A stretch of 64,000 nucleotides of DNA from Pseudomonadota bacterium. Lineage in GTDB: Bacteria > Bdellovibrionota > UBA1018 > CAIMNF01. The position numbers were made by a program, and so were the translations under genes. The first letter of the stretch is position 1, and every line of letters starts with the position of its first letter. The stretch lies in assembly GCA_027491115.1 (NCBI GenBank), contig JAIXWV010000028.1:51857-115856 (forward strand). Reading direction: 5' to 3'. The notes under the pieces were generated by a model. That model made no database searches and was not told the origin of the DNA. It saw nothing but the letters and a program-made list of their open reading frames with translations. This document shows positions 9,572-18,531 of this stretch, piece by piece.

Positions 9572-10690
9572 TCACTTCTTCTTGATCAAGAAGTACTGCG
9601 ATCCGTAGCCGCCAAGAGTTTCCGCTGCGACTCTCGCGTCTTGACCATAGCCGAAGTAAAGATCCGCCCGCGCAGGTCCTTTGATCGCGCCGCCGGTATC
9701 CTGGCTGAGCATGAAACGGGTGACATCTTTACCGTTCACATTCACTTTGATGAAGTTCAACAATCCGGATGCGGGATAGTGACGGCGGTCGAAGGCAAGC
9801 GAGCGACGTTCAGTGAGCGGTATTCCATGAATTCCCACCGGCTCTTCATCAGTCAGCTTGAAGTACACATAGCTCGGGCTGGCGTTGAATAATTCGCGCT
9901 GGATCTCGGGACGTTCTAAAAAGACTTTTCGCTGCTGATCATATGAAGTCTGGGTGGGTTCCAAGTACCCCCGCTCGACCATCAACTTCGAAAAAAACCT
10001 GAGGGGCTGAGCATTCATTCCGTCGAAGCTGATGTGCTTCATCACCCGGACTCCGTCGCCGAGGTCAACACGAACCCGTCCACCGCCCTCAATCTGAAGT
10101 GAATAGAGCTCGAAGAGATCGGTGTCGAGGTAGACCGACTCCAGCCCTTGGCCAGCCAATGCGCTGTCGTAAATGATCTGCTCGCGAGTCGACTCTTTCA
10201 ACGTCGAGTCTCCGGGAGTTCTGTAGAGTGGTACCCTGAAGCGTTCAGACGGAGTGAGTGATCCTTCGAAATCCGGGCTGTAATAGGCGGTGAACCGGGT
10301 CGATTTTACGGAGGGGCGATACACTCGGAAGCGGGTGCGGACCGCACGATTGAACCGTTCGAAGCATTCTCCCCGCATTTTTTCAGTCATGCATTCCCGG
10401 GCGCCCCGTCCGAGCTCCTGGAACAATACGAGGCTGTCGCGGAGAATGGTTTTCGGGTACCAACTCTCACCGAACTTCACTCTTCCTTTCAGATCCACGC
10501 CTCGATCAAAGGCATCGAGTTGCCGCTGAATCGCCAGATCGAGCAGTTCGAAGTTGAGATCATCCTCATAGGTGATCTGTGATCCACTGATTTCCACTGT
10601 AGGAGTGACGAAGTCACCTTCACGAGCAAGGGACTCGAGGGGGGTCAAAAAAACCAGGGTCAACAGTAAGGAGAGGAAGTTCGATTTCAT
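9572..10690 (-). CDS. mltA: Membrane-bound lytic murein transglycosylase A-like
   Basis: MltA enzymes cleave the glycan strands of peptidoglycan, forming 1,6-anhydro-muropeptides. This 372-residue protein has the MltA barrel region (FTAYYSPDFEGS, then VPLYRTP) and the C-terminal 3D domain FMLSQDTGGAIKGPARADLY, which carries the catalytic aspartate. The signal peptide (MKSNFLSLLLTLVFLTPLESLA) has no lipobox cysteine, so unlike E. coli MltA the enzyme appears soluble in the periplasm rather than lipid-anchored. Its start overlaps the stop of the GNAT-family gene by 4 bp, so the two are translationally coupled. Confidence 0.92.
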   Translation of the reverse strand: MKSNFLSLLLTLVFLTPLESLAREGDFVTPTVEISGSQITYEDDLNFELLDLAIQRQLDAFDRGVDLKGRVKFGESWYPKTILRDSLVLFQELGRGARECMTEKMRGECFERFNRAVRTRFRVYRPSVKSTRFTAYYSPDFEGSLTPSERFRVPLYRTPGDSTLKESTREQIIYDSALAGQGLESVYLDTDLFELYSLQIEGGGRVRVDLGDGVRVMKHISFDGMNAQPLRFFSKLMVERGYLEPTQTSYDQQRKVFLERPEIQRELFNASPSYVYFKLTDEEPVGIHGIPLTERRSLAFDRRHYPASGLLNFIKVNVNGKDVTRFMLSQDTGGAIKGPARADLYFGYGQDARVAAETLGGYGSQYFLIKKK

Positions 10691-11826
10691 GTCAGTTCCT
10701 TCTGGTAGATCCTCCAGCGCCGGTACAAAGGGGCTCCGAGGTCAGTCCAAGGTTTGTTCATGGGTTCATTGTCTTCGAGGATCCATGAAGCCTCCCCAGC
10801 GAGGTATCCGAAACGGTTGGCCCGTTCGAAGGCTTCGAAGGTGAAGAGTGCGAAGATTCCGGTTCCGCGGAACTCGGGCTTGACCCCGAGAGTGACAATT
10901 CGAACCGTCTTGAGGAGCTTCTTGCCGATAAGAAGTTTGAAAATGCCGGTCGGGAAGAGCTTCCCTGAGGGGATGCGTTTGAACACGTGGTTCATATCCG
11001 GGAGTGCCAGCATGAATCCGGCAGGCTTTCCGTCAACCTCGGCCATGAATGCCATCCGGGGATCGAGGATCATCTTGAGATCTTTTGCAGCGAATTCAAA
11101 TTCCTCACGGGACATCGGGAAGAATCCCCAGTTCTTCTCCCATGCCGAGTTGTAGATCTCAAAACACCTTGCGACCTCACCCTTGAAGTCCTTCATGTTG
11201 AAGTCCCTGAAAGTGACGTTGGAGTTTTCAGAACGGAGTTTCTTGACGTGCTCGATCACGCGCGGAGGGAGACCCGTGTTTTTCTCCTTGGCGATGATGT
11301 AAGCAACGAGGTCCTTTGCCTTGGTGAGTCCATAACGGTCATGGAGTTCCTCGTAGTATTTGGGATTCCAAGTGGTCATCAGGGTCGGGTGCTGGCTTTG
11401 TCCCCGTACCAACAGGCCGCACTCATGATTCGTTGAAGGGTTCATGGGTCCCTGCATGGAGACGAACCCCCTGGCTTTCAACCAGTTTTCGGCAGTTCGG
11501 AACAGGAGATTGGCAACTTCTTGGTCTTCGACACACTCAAAGAATCCGTAGAAGCCGGTTTTGTCCTCATGAAAGCGGTTGTGAGAACGGTTTTCTACCG
11601 CCGCGATCCTGCCTACCGCCTTCCCGTCGCGCTCAGCGATGAACATCGCGATCTGGGCGTTTTTGTAAAAGGGGTTCTTCTCGGTATCCAAGGCCTCGTA
11701 GACCGACATCCGGAGAGGTGGGACCCACTGCGGATATTTCTTCTGGTCGTACAATTTCCAGAGTACATCGATAAACTCGTCGGTACCCTGCTTGCCTTTC
11801 ACTTCACGGATTTGGATCGTACTCAT
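10687..11826 (-). CDS. GNAT-fold N-acetyltransferase-like protein (YghO-type)
   Basis: A 379-residue cytoplasmic protein with a GNAT acetyltransferase fold. The N-terminal part has the acetyltransferase-like AMFIAERDGKAVGRIAAVEN, and a second region VTLGVKPEFRGTGIFALFTFEAF fits the acetyl-CoA-binding motif (R/Q-x-x-G-x-G/A). The overall pattern, including GPMNPSTNHECGLLV, resembles the large YghO-like group of uncharacterised acetyltransferases. The substrate is unknown. The gene lies upstream of mltA and overlaps it by 4 bp. A link to envelope metabolism is possible but rests only on position. Confidence 0.75.
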   Translation of the reverse strand: MSTIQIREVKGKQGTDEFIDVLWKLYDQKKYPQWVPPLRMSVYEALDTEKNPFYKNAQIAMFIAERDGKAVGRIAAVENRSHNRFHEDKTGFYGFFECVEDQEVANLLFRTAENWLKARGFVSMQGPMNPSTNHECGLLVRGQSQHPTLMTTWNPKYYEELHDRYGLTKAKDLVAYIIAKEKNTGLPPRVIEHVKKLRSENSNVTFRDFNMKDFKGEVARCFEIYNSAWEKNWGFFPMSREEFEFAAKDLKMILDPRMAFMAEVDGKPAGFMLALPDMNHVFKRIPSGKLFPTGIFKLLIGKKLLKTVRIVTLGVKPEFRGTGIFALFTFEAFERANRFGYLAGEASWILEDNEPMNKPWTDLGAPLYRRWRIYQKELT

Positions 11827-11888
11827 GATGTGAGGAGCCTACTGAATCCCAGCCTGAAAAGAAACTCCAATGAACCGGATTCCCGGCT

Positions 11889-12794
11889 TCAGCGGATCGG
11901 ATTCGGGGTGTTCGCCCCGGAGACCTGATCGAGATTCACACCAGTCTGCTTGTAGAGGGTTTGGCGGATGTCGAACATGTAGGTTCCGATGTTGTACTGG
12001 ATAGGATCTGGAGTTGCGGCATCGTGAACCCCGACCACTTTGGCTCCATTGGCACCGATCGCAAGGACCGAACTTCCGCTGTTCCCTGGCTCGGTATCAC
12101 ACTGGTATGCCATGCGCGCGGCGCTCGGAGTCTGGTAAGTGATGACAGTATTGCGCTTGAGTGCGCAGTACTGAGACCATTCGAGAGGGCGCCCCTGAGG
12201 ATATCCGAAGATAGTCAACTTGGTGTTGGCAGCAGTTCGGGCAGATTCCGTTGCAATCGCCACTTTTGCTTTGGGTGGGTTGCTGACCTGGAAGATGGCG
12301 AAGTCACGAGCTTCGGTAAGTTCGGCGTAAAGAATCTTGGTACAAGTGCTGGTCGCAGTGACCACCGGCTTCGGACTTCCAGTCGCAGGTGATCCGCGAT
12401 ATCCCCAGTAAACCTTGGTCGTTCCGCACGCTTGGTTCTTCAAGATTTGGCCCATTTCTGCGAAGCAGTGCCCCGCAGTGAGAACGTACCCGTTTCCAAG
12501 GTGAGTGCCTGAGCACGAGCCTGAATTGCCCATGGCGACAATTCCGAATGCATCGAGGTACTGGCGGAGGCCGGCGTCGACGTTCGATCCGTCAACCCGG
12601 ACCGGGGTCAACGAGTTAGGACCGATGATTTTGGAGGCATGATACTCGAACGATCCGGCGGCTGCTTGGGTTGGCGCCTGAAGCGCCTCTACTGTGACCG
12701 GGCTTTGCTGTCCGCAAGCGCTCAGCACCAGCAAGGCAATGCTGGCGAGAGTTGAAGAGCGAGAGAGGGATCGTGAGCGGTTCATGTCTTTCAT
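11889..12794 (-). CDS. Trypsin-like serine protease, predicted lipoprotein
   Basis: A 301-residue S1-family protease with a lipoprotein signal (LLVLSACG). The catalytic triad is visible: His in VLTAGHCF, Asp in EARDFAIF and Ser in EPGNSGSS. Several cysteines could pair, as in extracellular proteases. The start ATG 12794 is supported by AGAAGGA about 10 nt upstream. Lipid anchoring would place it on the periplasmic or outer face of the envelope. Upstream on this strand is an AT-rich stretch of about 90 bp that probably holds the promoter. Confidence 0.88.
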   Translation of the reverse strand: MKDMNRSRSLSRSSTLASIALLVLSACGQQSPVTVEALQAPTQAAAGSFEYHASKIIGPNSLTPVRVDGSNVDAGLRQYLDAFGIVAMGNSGSCSGTHLGNGYVLTAGHCFAEMGQILKNQACGTTKVYWGYRGSPATGSPKPVVTATSTCTKILYAELTEARDFAIFQVSNPPKAKVAIATESARTAANTKLTIFGYPQGRPLEWSQYCALKRNTVITYQTPSAARMAYQCDTEPGNSGSSVLAIGANGAKVVGVHDAATPDPIQYNIGTYMFDIRQTLYKQTGVNLDQVSGANTPNPIR

Positions 12795-13001
12795 GAGTCA
12801 TTCCTTCTCCCGGACCGTTCTTGATCCGGAGTGGCGCTACTAAACACTAAAAGGAATCAGTTTAGAAGATAATTTGTGATTATTTTAATTAATCAAGTCA
12901 AACAATTGAGTAACAGCCCGCGTGATGAGTGGTCCGGGCTGGGTCTCGTTGCGTAAAAGTCCTGTGATTTCAATTTATTGACTCTTGAATGCCTGGGGGT
13001 G

Positions 13002-13019
13002 TCCCTCAACAATGAGGGA
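13002..13019 (+). promoter_or_regulatory. Hairpin overlapping the ribosome-binding site of the phosphatase gene
   Basis: TCCCTCA and TGAGGGA form a perfect 7-bp stem around ACAA. The right arm GAGGGA is the only purine-rich ribosome-binding-like sequence, and it ends directly before ATG 13020. Folding would hide the initiation region. The same palindrome could instead be a protein-binding site. Confidence 0.45.
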
Positions 13020-14576
13020 ATGAAAATCCTTTTTGGGCTGTTGATCGCGGTGGGTTCGGGATGGGCTTGGGGACAAGCCGGGGCGGCGCCAGCTCCCGAC
13101 CACCGATTGGGTGTGGTGTTGGTGGTCGATCAGTTCCGTTCGGATTATTTGCTTCGGTTCCGTCGGGACTTTAAATCCCCTTCGGAGTCGGGCTATCGGA
13201 TGCTCATGGAGAGGGGGGCCTACTTTCCGCTCTCGGACCACGGACTGCTTCAGAACATGACCGGTCCCGGCCATGCCGTGATCCTATCCGGTTCGTATCC
13301 CTACAGGAATCAAATTTCGACCAACATCTGGTTCGATCGGGAAAAGAAAAAGACCCAGTACTGCGTGGCGGACGAGGCCTACCCTCTGGTCGGATCGGGA
13401 GGAGAAATGCCCGCGGCCCGTGGTGGGGTCTCTCCGCGCTCGATGAATGCCGACACTGTCGGAGATGAACTCAAGAACGCCGATCGGCCCTCCAGGGTGG
13501 TGAGCGTTGCGCTGAAAGACCGCGCCGCGGTTTTGATGGGAGGAAAGCGGGCGGATCACGCGATCTGGTTTGACGACCGAAATTGCCAATGGGTGACGAG
13601 CACCTTCTACGAGAAGGTGCTTCCCGGATTTGCGCTCGATCAAAATCAAAAGATCGCCCGTGAAAAATCAAAACGCATTTCCTGGGGACCTTTCCAGGAT
13701 GTCTCGTGGTGTTCCAAAGAAGGGCTCCAAACCCCTTTCGCCATGGAGAAGACTTTTGACCTTGCGTTAGCTGCTGTCGACGAGATGAAGTTGGGACAGG
13801 GAAAAGACACGGATCTTCTTTTGGTGAGTCTCTCGAGTCACGATTACTACGGGCATCACCACGGACCGAACGATCCCCACATGAAGCAAATGGTTCTCGA
13901 TGAAGACCGCCTGGTGTCCGAATTCTTGAAGAAACTGGCCAAGAAAGTTCCGGGTGGATTGCGAGACACCTGGATCGTGCTGACGGGCGATCACGGGATT
14001 CCCCCGAGTGAGCTCCCTCAAGACCGTATTCCGTCCGAAAACATTCCCGTCGAGAAACTCCCCAAATTGGTGGAGGAGGAGATGGAGAAGAAGTTCGGCA
14101 AGCCGAGGTCTGGCAAGTGGGTGGATTCGGTGGTCGAGTTTCAGGTGTACTTCAATTCCGATGCTTTGCGTGATGCATCTTTGAGGCCCCAGGATGCGCT
14201 GAAGTCGGTCCGCGACCGTTTGCTTCGTGAGCCGTATATCGACCAGGTGTGGGCGAGGGATGAGATCTTGTACGAACGCAAAATTCCGGCAGGGGAGTAC
14301 GGTAAGGTGGCGGATCGCACGCTGAGTCGAAATAGCGGTGATTGGATCGTTGTTCTGAAACCCTTCTATTTCAGCGACTCCTACCGGATCACCCACATGA
14401 CGCACTACTCATACGATCGCTATGTTCCACTGCTCTTTTTCGGCAAGGGATTTAAGCCAGGGACCTACCGTCAAATCGTGAACATGGTGGACATCGCCCC
14501 CACGCTTTCGAGTCTGCTGGGGGTTCTGCCTCCGGCCCAATCAGAAGGTCGGGTGCTGACTGAAGTGTTGCGGTAA
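13020..14576 (+). CDS. Alkaline phosphatase / phosphodiesterase of the PafA-NPP superfamily
   Basis: A 518-residue exported metallophosphatase. ATG 13020 starts a signal peptide (MKILFGLLIAVGSGWAWGQA); the track's TTG at 12978 would spoil it. Family landmarks are the first metal-site Asp in VVLVVDQFRSDYLLR, the nucleophile Thr in NMTGPGHAVILSG, metal ligands in SLSSHDYYGHHHGPNDPH and LTGDHG, and the C-terminal ITHMTHYSYDRYVPLLFFG with a metal His. This is the PafA-like arrangement of phosphate-irrepressible alkaline phosphatases, although phosphodiesterase or sulfatase activity occurs in relatives. It lies 29 bp upstream of the Prc gene on the same strand and may be cotranscribed. Confidence 0.85.
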   Translation: MKILFGLLIAVGSGWAWGQAGAAPAPDHRLGVVLVVDQFRSDYLLRFRRDFKSPSESGYRMLMERGAYFPLSDHGLLQNMTGPGHAVILSGSYPYRNQISTNIWFDREKKKTQYCVADEAYPLVGSGGEMPAARGGVSPRSMNADTVGDELKNADRPSRVVSVALKDRAAVLMGGKRADHAIWFDDRNCQWVTSTFYEKVLPGFALDQNQKIAREKSKRISWGPFQDVSWCSKEGLQTPFAMEKTFDLALAAVDEMKLGQGKDTDLLLVSLSSHDYYGHHHGPNDPHMKQMVLDEDRLVSEFLKKLAKKVPGGLRDTWIVLTGDHGIPPSELPQDRIPSENIPVEKLPKLVEEEMEKKFGKPRSGKWVDSVVEFQVYFNSDALRDASLRPQDALKSVRDRLLREPYIDQVWARDEILYERKIPAGEYGKVADRTLSRNSGDWIVVLKPFYFSDSYRITHMTHYSYDRYVPLLFFGKGFKPGTYRQIVNMVDIAPTLSSLLGVLPPAQSEGRVLTEVLR

Positions 14577-14605
14577 TTCCTTAAAAATATGAGACTCTAA
14601 AGACT

Positions 14606-16588
14606 ATGAAACGCTCCATGCTTGTCCTGTCCCTCTTCGGATTCTATTCACTCCAGGCGGGTGCCCAGACCCTGCACTGCCAACAGGTGCCTTCCCTCAT
14701 CAACGTGTTCATGAGCAATCACATCTCGGTGAACCAGCTGACTCCCGAGTTGAAGGGCCGGACCGTGAGTCTCTTCCTCAAGTTCATGGATCCGAACAAG
14801 CAGATGTTCTACCGCAAGGACGCCGAGCGGATGAAAGCCCAGCTCGAATCGCTTTTCGACACGATGAAAAGCGGAAACTGCGCTGCATTGAACGAGATGA
14901 GTTCTGTGATCGTGGAGCGCTCGACTGAGAATCTCAAGATCGCCACCGAGAAGCTCTCGAAGGATTTCGCGCTGAAGTCCGAGCTCAAATACCAGACCGA
15001 CACGAAGAAGCGCGACTATCCCGCCGATCTCAATGAAAAGCGTGCTCTACTCGAGGCCGCGATTCACACCCAGGTGGCCACCATCATGGCCGGCGAAGTG
15101 AAGCTCGACAAAGCCAAGGAGCAGCTCGTGAAACGTTACGAGCTGGCCTTGAAGCGTGCAAAAGAGCTCACGCTCGGAAAGATGATCAACACGTTTGCGG
15201 AAGCATTTGCTCACGCGCTCGATCCGCATTCTGATTATCTCTCACCCGAGCAGCTCGATGAATTCCGAATCAACATGGGACTCTCACTCGAGGGAATCGG
15301 AGTGTCGCTCAGTTCTGATGACGGCTATACGATTGTCCAAGAGATCATCCCTGGCGGAAGCGCCGATCGTGCCAATGCTCTCCAGCCCAAAGATAAGATC
15401 ATGTCTGTGGCCCAGGAAGGTAAAGAGCCCGTCAACATCATGGACATGGATCTTTCTGACGTGGTCAAAATGATCCGCGGAAAAAAAGGAACCAAGGTGA
15501 AACTCACCATCGTTCGGATGAAGGGTGGTAAGAGCTCCACTTTCGATGTGACTCTGGTCCGGGACAAGGTCGACATGCGTGATCAAGCGGCCAAGGTTGA
15601 ATATCAAACCCGGAAGTCCGGTGGAAAAACCTTTCAGATTGCTGTGATCGATCTGCCTTCTTTCTACGGCGGATCGGACCGGAATTCCCGAGACTGCTAT
15701 GACGACATCAAGAAGATCGTGGAAGATGCGGTTCGAAAAAAAGTCGACGGGATCGTCCTCGACCTGTCAAGGAACGGCGGAGGCTTGCTCCAGGATGCGG
15801 TCAGGATCGCCGGACTCTTCATCAAACGTGGAGGAGTAGTTGCCACACAGGATGGGAAAAAGAATCGAGAGATTCTGGCGGACGAGGATGCCCGAGTCGT
15901 ATTCAACGGGCCACTGCTGATCTTGACCTCGCGTGACAGCGCTTCGGCCTCCGAAATTCTCGCGGGCGCCATGAAGGATTACCGTCGTGCGCTCATCGTT
16001 GGAGGCGATCACACCTACGGCAAGGGGTCGGTCCAGATCCTAAACCAGCTCCCCTTCAATCTCGGGGCGATGAAGCTGACCACCCAGATGTTCTATTTGC
16101 CAGGTGGTGTTTCCACCCAGTTCGTCGGCGTGAGCTCGGACATCTCGATGCCCGGTTACGAGGATACGGACGACCGTGGCGAACAGTTCATGGATTACGC
16201 ACTTCCTCCTTCTCGGACCGAGCCATTCACTGCGCATGATGCAGCAAACAGCAAGGATCCGAAAGAGCAGTGGGCTCCGATTGACGAGGGGCTTGTCAAA
16301 TACTTGAAGGAGCGTTCCACCAAGCGTGTCGCCGAGAATTCCGAATTCGCCGATATCCGGAAGGATCTCGAGGAAGCCAAGAAAAATGAAGGTTGGGTCA
16401 AAGTCGGTGAGATCATGAACCGCATGAATAAGGACAAGAACAAGCGCAAAGAAAAGAAGGACCTTGCTTCTACAGCCAAAGGGCGTCGTGCTTTGTGGTT
16501 GAAGGAACCGCATGTTCAAGAGTCCGTTCAAATCATGTCGGACTGGCTCGATCGCGGTGCCTCCGGAGTTCCGGTCGGAGCAAAGTGA
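14606..16588 (+). CDS. prc: Carboxy-terminal processing (tail-specific) protease, Prc/S41A
   Basis: A 660-residue periplasmic protease of the Prc/Tsp type (E. coli Prc is about 680 aa), which trims or degrades envelope proteins from their C termini. A signal peptide (to AGA-QT) is followed by the helical N-terminal domain. A PDZ domain is at about residues 230-315 (LEGIGVSLSSDDGYTIVQEI). The catalytic core has the nucleophile Ser in SRDSASASEILAGAM and the general-base Lys in HTYGKGSVQ. The Lys-rich C-terminal DUF3340-type region is present. Prc homologues process lipoproteins and peptidoglycan hydrolases, which fits an envelope-rich neighbourhood. Confidence 0.95.
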   Translation: MKRSMLVLSLFGFYSLQAGAQTLHCQQVPSLINVFMSNHISVNQLTPELKGRTVSLFLKFMDPNKQMFYRKDAERMKAQLESLFDTMKSGNCAALNEMSSVIVERSTENLKIATEKLSKDFALKSELKYQTDTKKRDYPADLNEKRALLEAAIHTQVATIMAGEVKLDKAKEQLVKRYELALKRAKELTLGKMINTFAEAFAHALDPHSDYLSPEQLDEFRINMGLSLEGIGVSLSSDDGYTIVQEIIPGGSADRANALQPKDKIMSVAQEGKEPVNIMDMDLSDVVKMIRGKKGTKVKLTIVRMKGGKSSTFDVTLVRDKVDMRDQAAKVEYQTRKSGGKTFQIAVIDLPSFYGGSDRNSRDCYDDIKKIVEDAVRKKVDGIVLDLSRNGGGLLQDAVRIAGLFIKRGGVVATQDGKKNREILADEDARVVFNGPLLILTSRDSASASEILAGAMKDYRRALIVGGDHTYGKGSVQILNQLPFNLGAMKLTTQMFYLPGGVSTQFVGVSSDISMPGYEDTDDRGEQFMDYALPPSRTEPFTAHDAANSKDPKEQWAPIDEGLVKYLKERSTKRVAENSEFADIRKDLEEAKKNEGWVKVGEIMNRMNKDKNKRKEKKDLASTAKGRRALWLKEPHVQESVQIMSDWLDRGASGVPVGAK

Positions 16589-16600
16589 AGTTGAACGACT

Positions 16601-17065
16601 TCAATTCGCGGGAAAAACGATAGCTGGCTCGGCTGTGCCGGGTTTCACATTGAGTGGTGTGGTGCCGGTTGGTGCTTTACCGGAAGATGGCTTGGTTGCA
16701 GCCGGGACAGTGGGCACCTTGGCTTGTGGATCGTTAGTGTCGGAGTCGTTCGCATCCGGGTTGGTCACTTTCGGTGCCTTGGCCCGAGCTTCCGGGGACT
16801 CTTCTTGGTCGCCGTCGTCCCCCTCTTCTTTTTCGCTTGGCTTGGTGGTCGCAGGCGCGGCTCCCGGTTTTCCTATCAGCTTGCCTTCTTCGCCAGCATC
16901 CGTCCGGTCCGCCTGTTCTTTTTCCGTAGCGATCTTCGAAAGCTTGGATATCCGGTTCTTTAAGTAGCTTTCGGGAGTCCCTTTCGCGTAGGACGCTTCA
17001 GAAAGCAGGACGCAAAAAATAATTAAACAAGAACAATTGAAAAGTGTGTTTCGAGTGACGCACAT
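16601..17065 (-). CDS. Small secreted low-complexity protein
   Basis: A 154-residue ORF whose first 28 residues form a plausible signal peptide (NCSCLIIFCVLLSEASYA). The remainder is low-complexity and rich in Glu, Asp, Pro, Thr and Lys, so it is probably disordered. No family is recognised. It ends 12 bp from the stop of prc on the opposite strand and is divergent from the next secreted-protein gene. No convincing ribosome-binding site is visible, so the call depends on the signal peptide and on filling an otherwise empty gap. Confidence 0.5.
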   Translation of the reverse strand: MCVTRNTLFNCSCLIIFCVLLSEASYAKGTPESYLKNRISKLSKIATEKEQADRTDAGEEGKLIGKPGAAPATTKPSEKEEGDDGDQEESPEARAKAPKVTNPDANDSDTNDPQAKVPTVPAATKPSSGKAPTGTTPLNVKPGTAEPAIVFPAN

Positions 17066-17113
17066 GTTGATCAGTGTACCATTGCGCGTTATTCTTCAGG
17101 AAGGGGTGATTCT

Positions 17114-18517
17114 ATGATGATTCGGTTCGGGGGAATCGGGTGTTGGTTGGGGGCGGTATTCTTATTGAGTCTACAAAGTGCCCAGGGCAGTGAGGACGCT
17201 TTGAAGGTGGCCTGTATCGGGGCCGACGGGCAAATCAAGAATGCGACTCAAGAAGAAGCTTGTAAGGCCATTCTTCCCAAGTGTGCGGAAGTGATTTCAA
17301 AAAATTCGAAAGAAGCCCGGCGGATGTTGTCCATGAAAATCATGGGATATTACAAGGGCATGGATCTAGACCTCGAACGCTCCTCGAAGGGCAACTTGGT
17401 TGGAGCTCAGCTCAACATTCCCGTGTGCAGTTTGGTGGGACATGACCTGTCCAAACCGGATCATGAATACAGCAAGCAATTGGTCGGTTCCAAGGCCAAC
17501 TGTGGTGCACCGCCTCGGATGAACGGAAAGAAGGGATCAAAACGTCTTTATGTTGCATATGAGGGAGATCGCGGATTGGCCTGGTCCTCTTGGATGATGG
17601 GAGCCTACCCATGGGGGATTCGTTCCGCGGCCTATGATGTGTTGCACGAATTGAAGCCCGACCTTTCCAATCTCGACGCCTTGATCAAATCGGAGCCAAT
17701 GATGAATGCCAAGGCGGAGCTCGCATTCTCACAAGCTGGGGCTAGGAAGTTCTTCTTCGGTCTCTCTGAAGAGGCGAAGGCAGTGTGCAACTCCGGTGCG
17801 ACCGACGTCGTCAAGCGGTGTTTGGAAGGTGGGTTTTCAGTGACGGATCCTGCGATCCGGGTGTGCACCCTGTATCGGGCGCAATTGTCTTTTGGAGAAG
17901 CCGCTTTGTCCAATCTTTTGGTGGGAGAGATCATGGCCAGGGCCCAGGACCGACACGACGAATTGTTCGGCAGTGTGATTCAGAATGAGACCCGCCCGGA
18001 ATCGTCGACCCAGGGAATGATGAACCAGCTCATGTATGCCTGTAACCGGAGAACCGGGGACCTGGATGTCTTTCTGGGGGGGGCCGGATGCGGTGGTAGC
18101 CGTAGGCGCAAGTTGGCGACCGTTGCATCCTGCCTGAACAATGGTAACCGTCACTACACAAACAAGGGATGGGAAGTGAATGAGGGCAGCAACCCCACAT
18201 GGGTGTTCCCGCTCGGACGTTGCCCGAGAAATGGCAGCCGTAGGGCTCAATTCGACCTGCGTTCCGGACAGATCGAAACCAACATCGATTATCGGATTGG
18301 AGGGGGTCTGAACTCTTTCGTGAAAACCTCGGTACCTCCGGTCTCTCCGGGTGGGGGAGGAGGGAGCCTGACCCGACACAAGGGTTTTGCAGGTGGAATC
18401 GAATTCCTGATTCGCAGGGTGCTTTGCGGTGCAGCTGGGAATCAGCAAAGCACTCCCCGTTGTGATATCTCCGAGGAGACTGGGATTCCAAGCAAACCTT
18501 CGGACATGAGTTGGTGA
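17114..18517 (+). CDS. Secreted cysteine-containing protein of unknown function
   Basis: A 467-residue exported protein with a good ribosome-binding site (AGGAAGG) and a signal peptide ending near AQG-SED. Cysteines are spread through the mature part, suggesting disulfides. A glycine run and a basic segment occur late. No catalytic motif is recognised. The mature N terminus KVACIGADGQI resembles IHYACVGLDGIP at the same position of the next protein. The stop overlaps the ribosome-binding site of that gene, so the two are almost certainly coexpressed. Function is unknown. Confidence 0.75.
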   Translation: MMIRFGGIGCWLGAVFLLSLQSAQGSEDALKVACIGADGQIKNATQEEACKAILPKCAEVISKNSKEARRMLSMKIMGYYKGMDLDLERSSKGNLVGAQLNIPVCSLVGHDLSKPDHEYSKQLVGSKANCGAPPRMNGKKGSKRLYVAYEGDRGLAWSSWMMGAYPWGIRSAAYDVLHELKPDLSNLDALIKSEPMMNAKAELAFSQAGARKFFFGLSEEAKAVCNSGATDVVKRCLEGGFSVTDPAIRVCTLYRAQLSFGEAALSNLLVGEIMARAQDRHDELFGSVIQNETRPESSTQGMMNQLMYACNRRTGDLDVFLGGAGCGGSRRRKLATVASCLNNGNRHYTNKGWEVNEGSNPTWVFPLGRCPRNGSRRAQFDLRSGQIETNIDYRIGGGLNSFVKTSVPPVSPGGGGGSLTRHKGFAGGIEFLIRRVLCGAAGNQQSTPRCDISEETGIPSKPSDMSW

Positions 18518-18531
18518 GGAGGAGACGAGCA

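Noticed and set aside
12914-12941. 7-bp inverted repeat CAGCCCG / CGGGCTG with a 14-nt loop
   Set aside because: Short stem, long loop and no T-run; weak as a terminator or attenuator.
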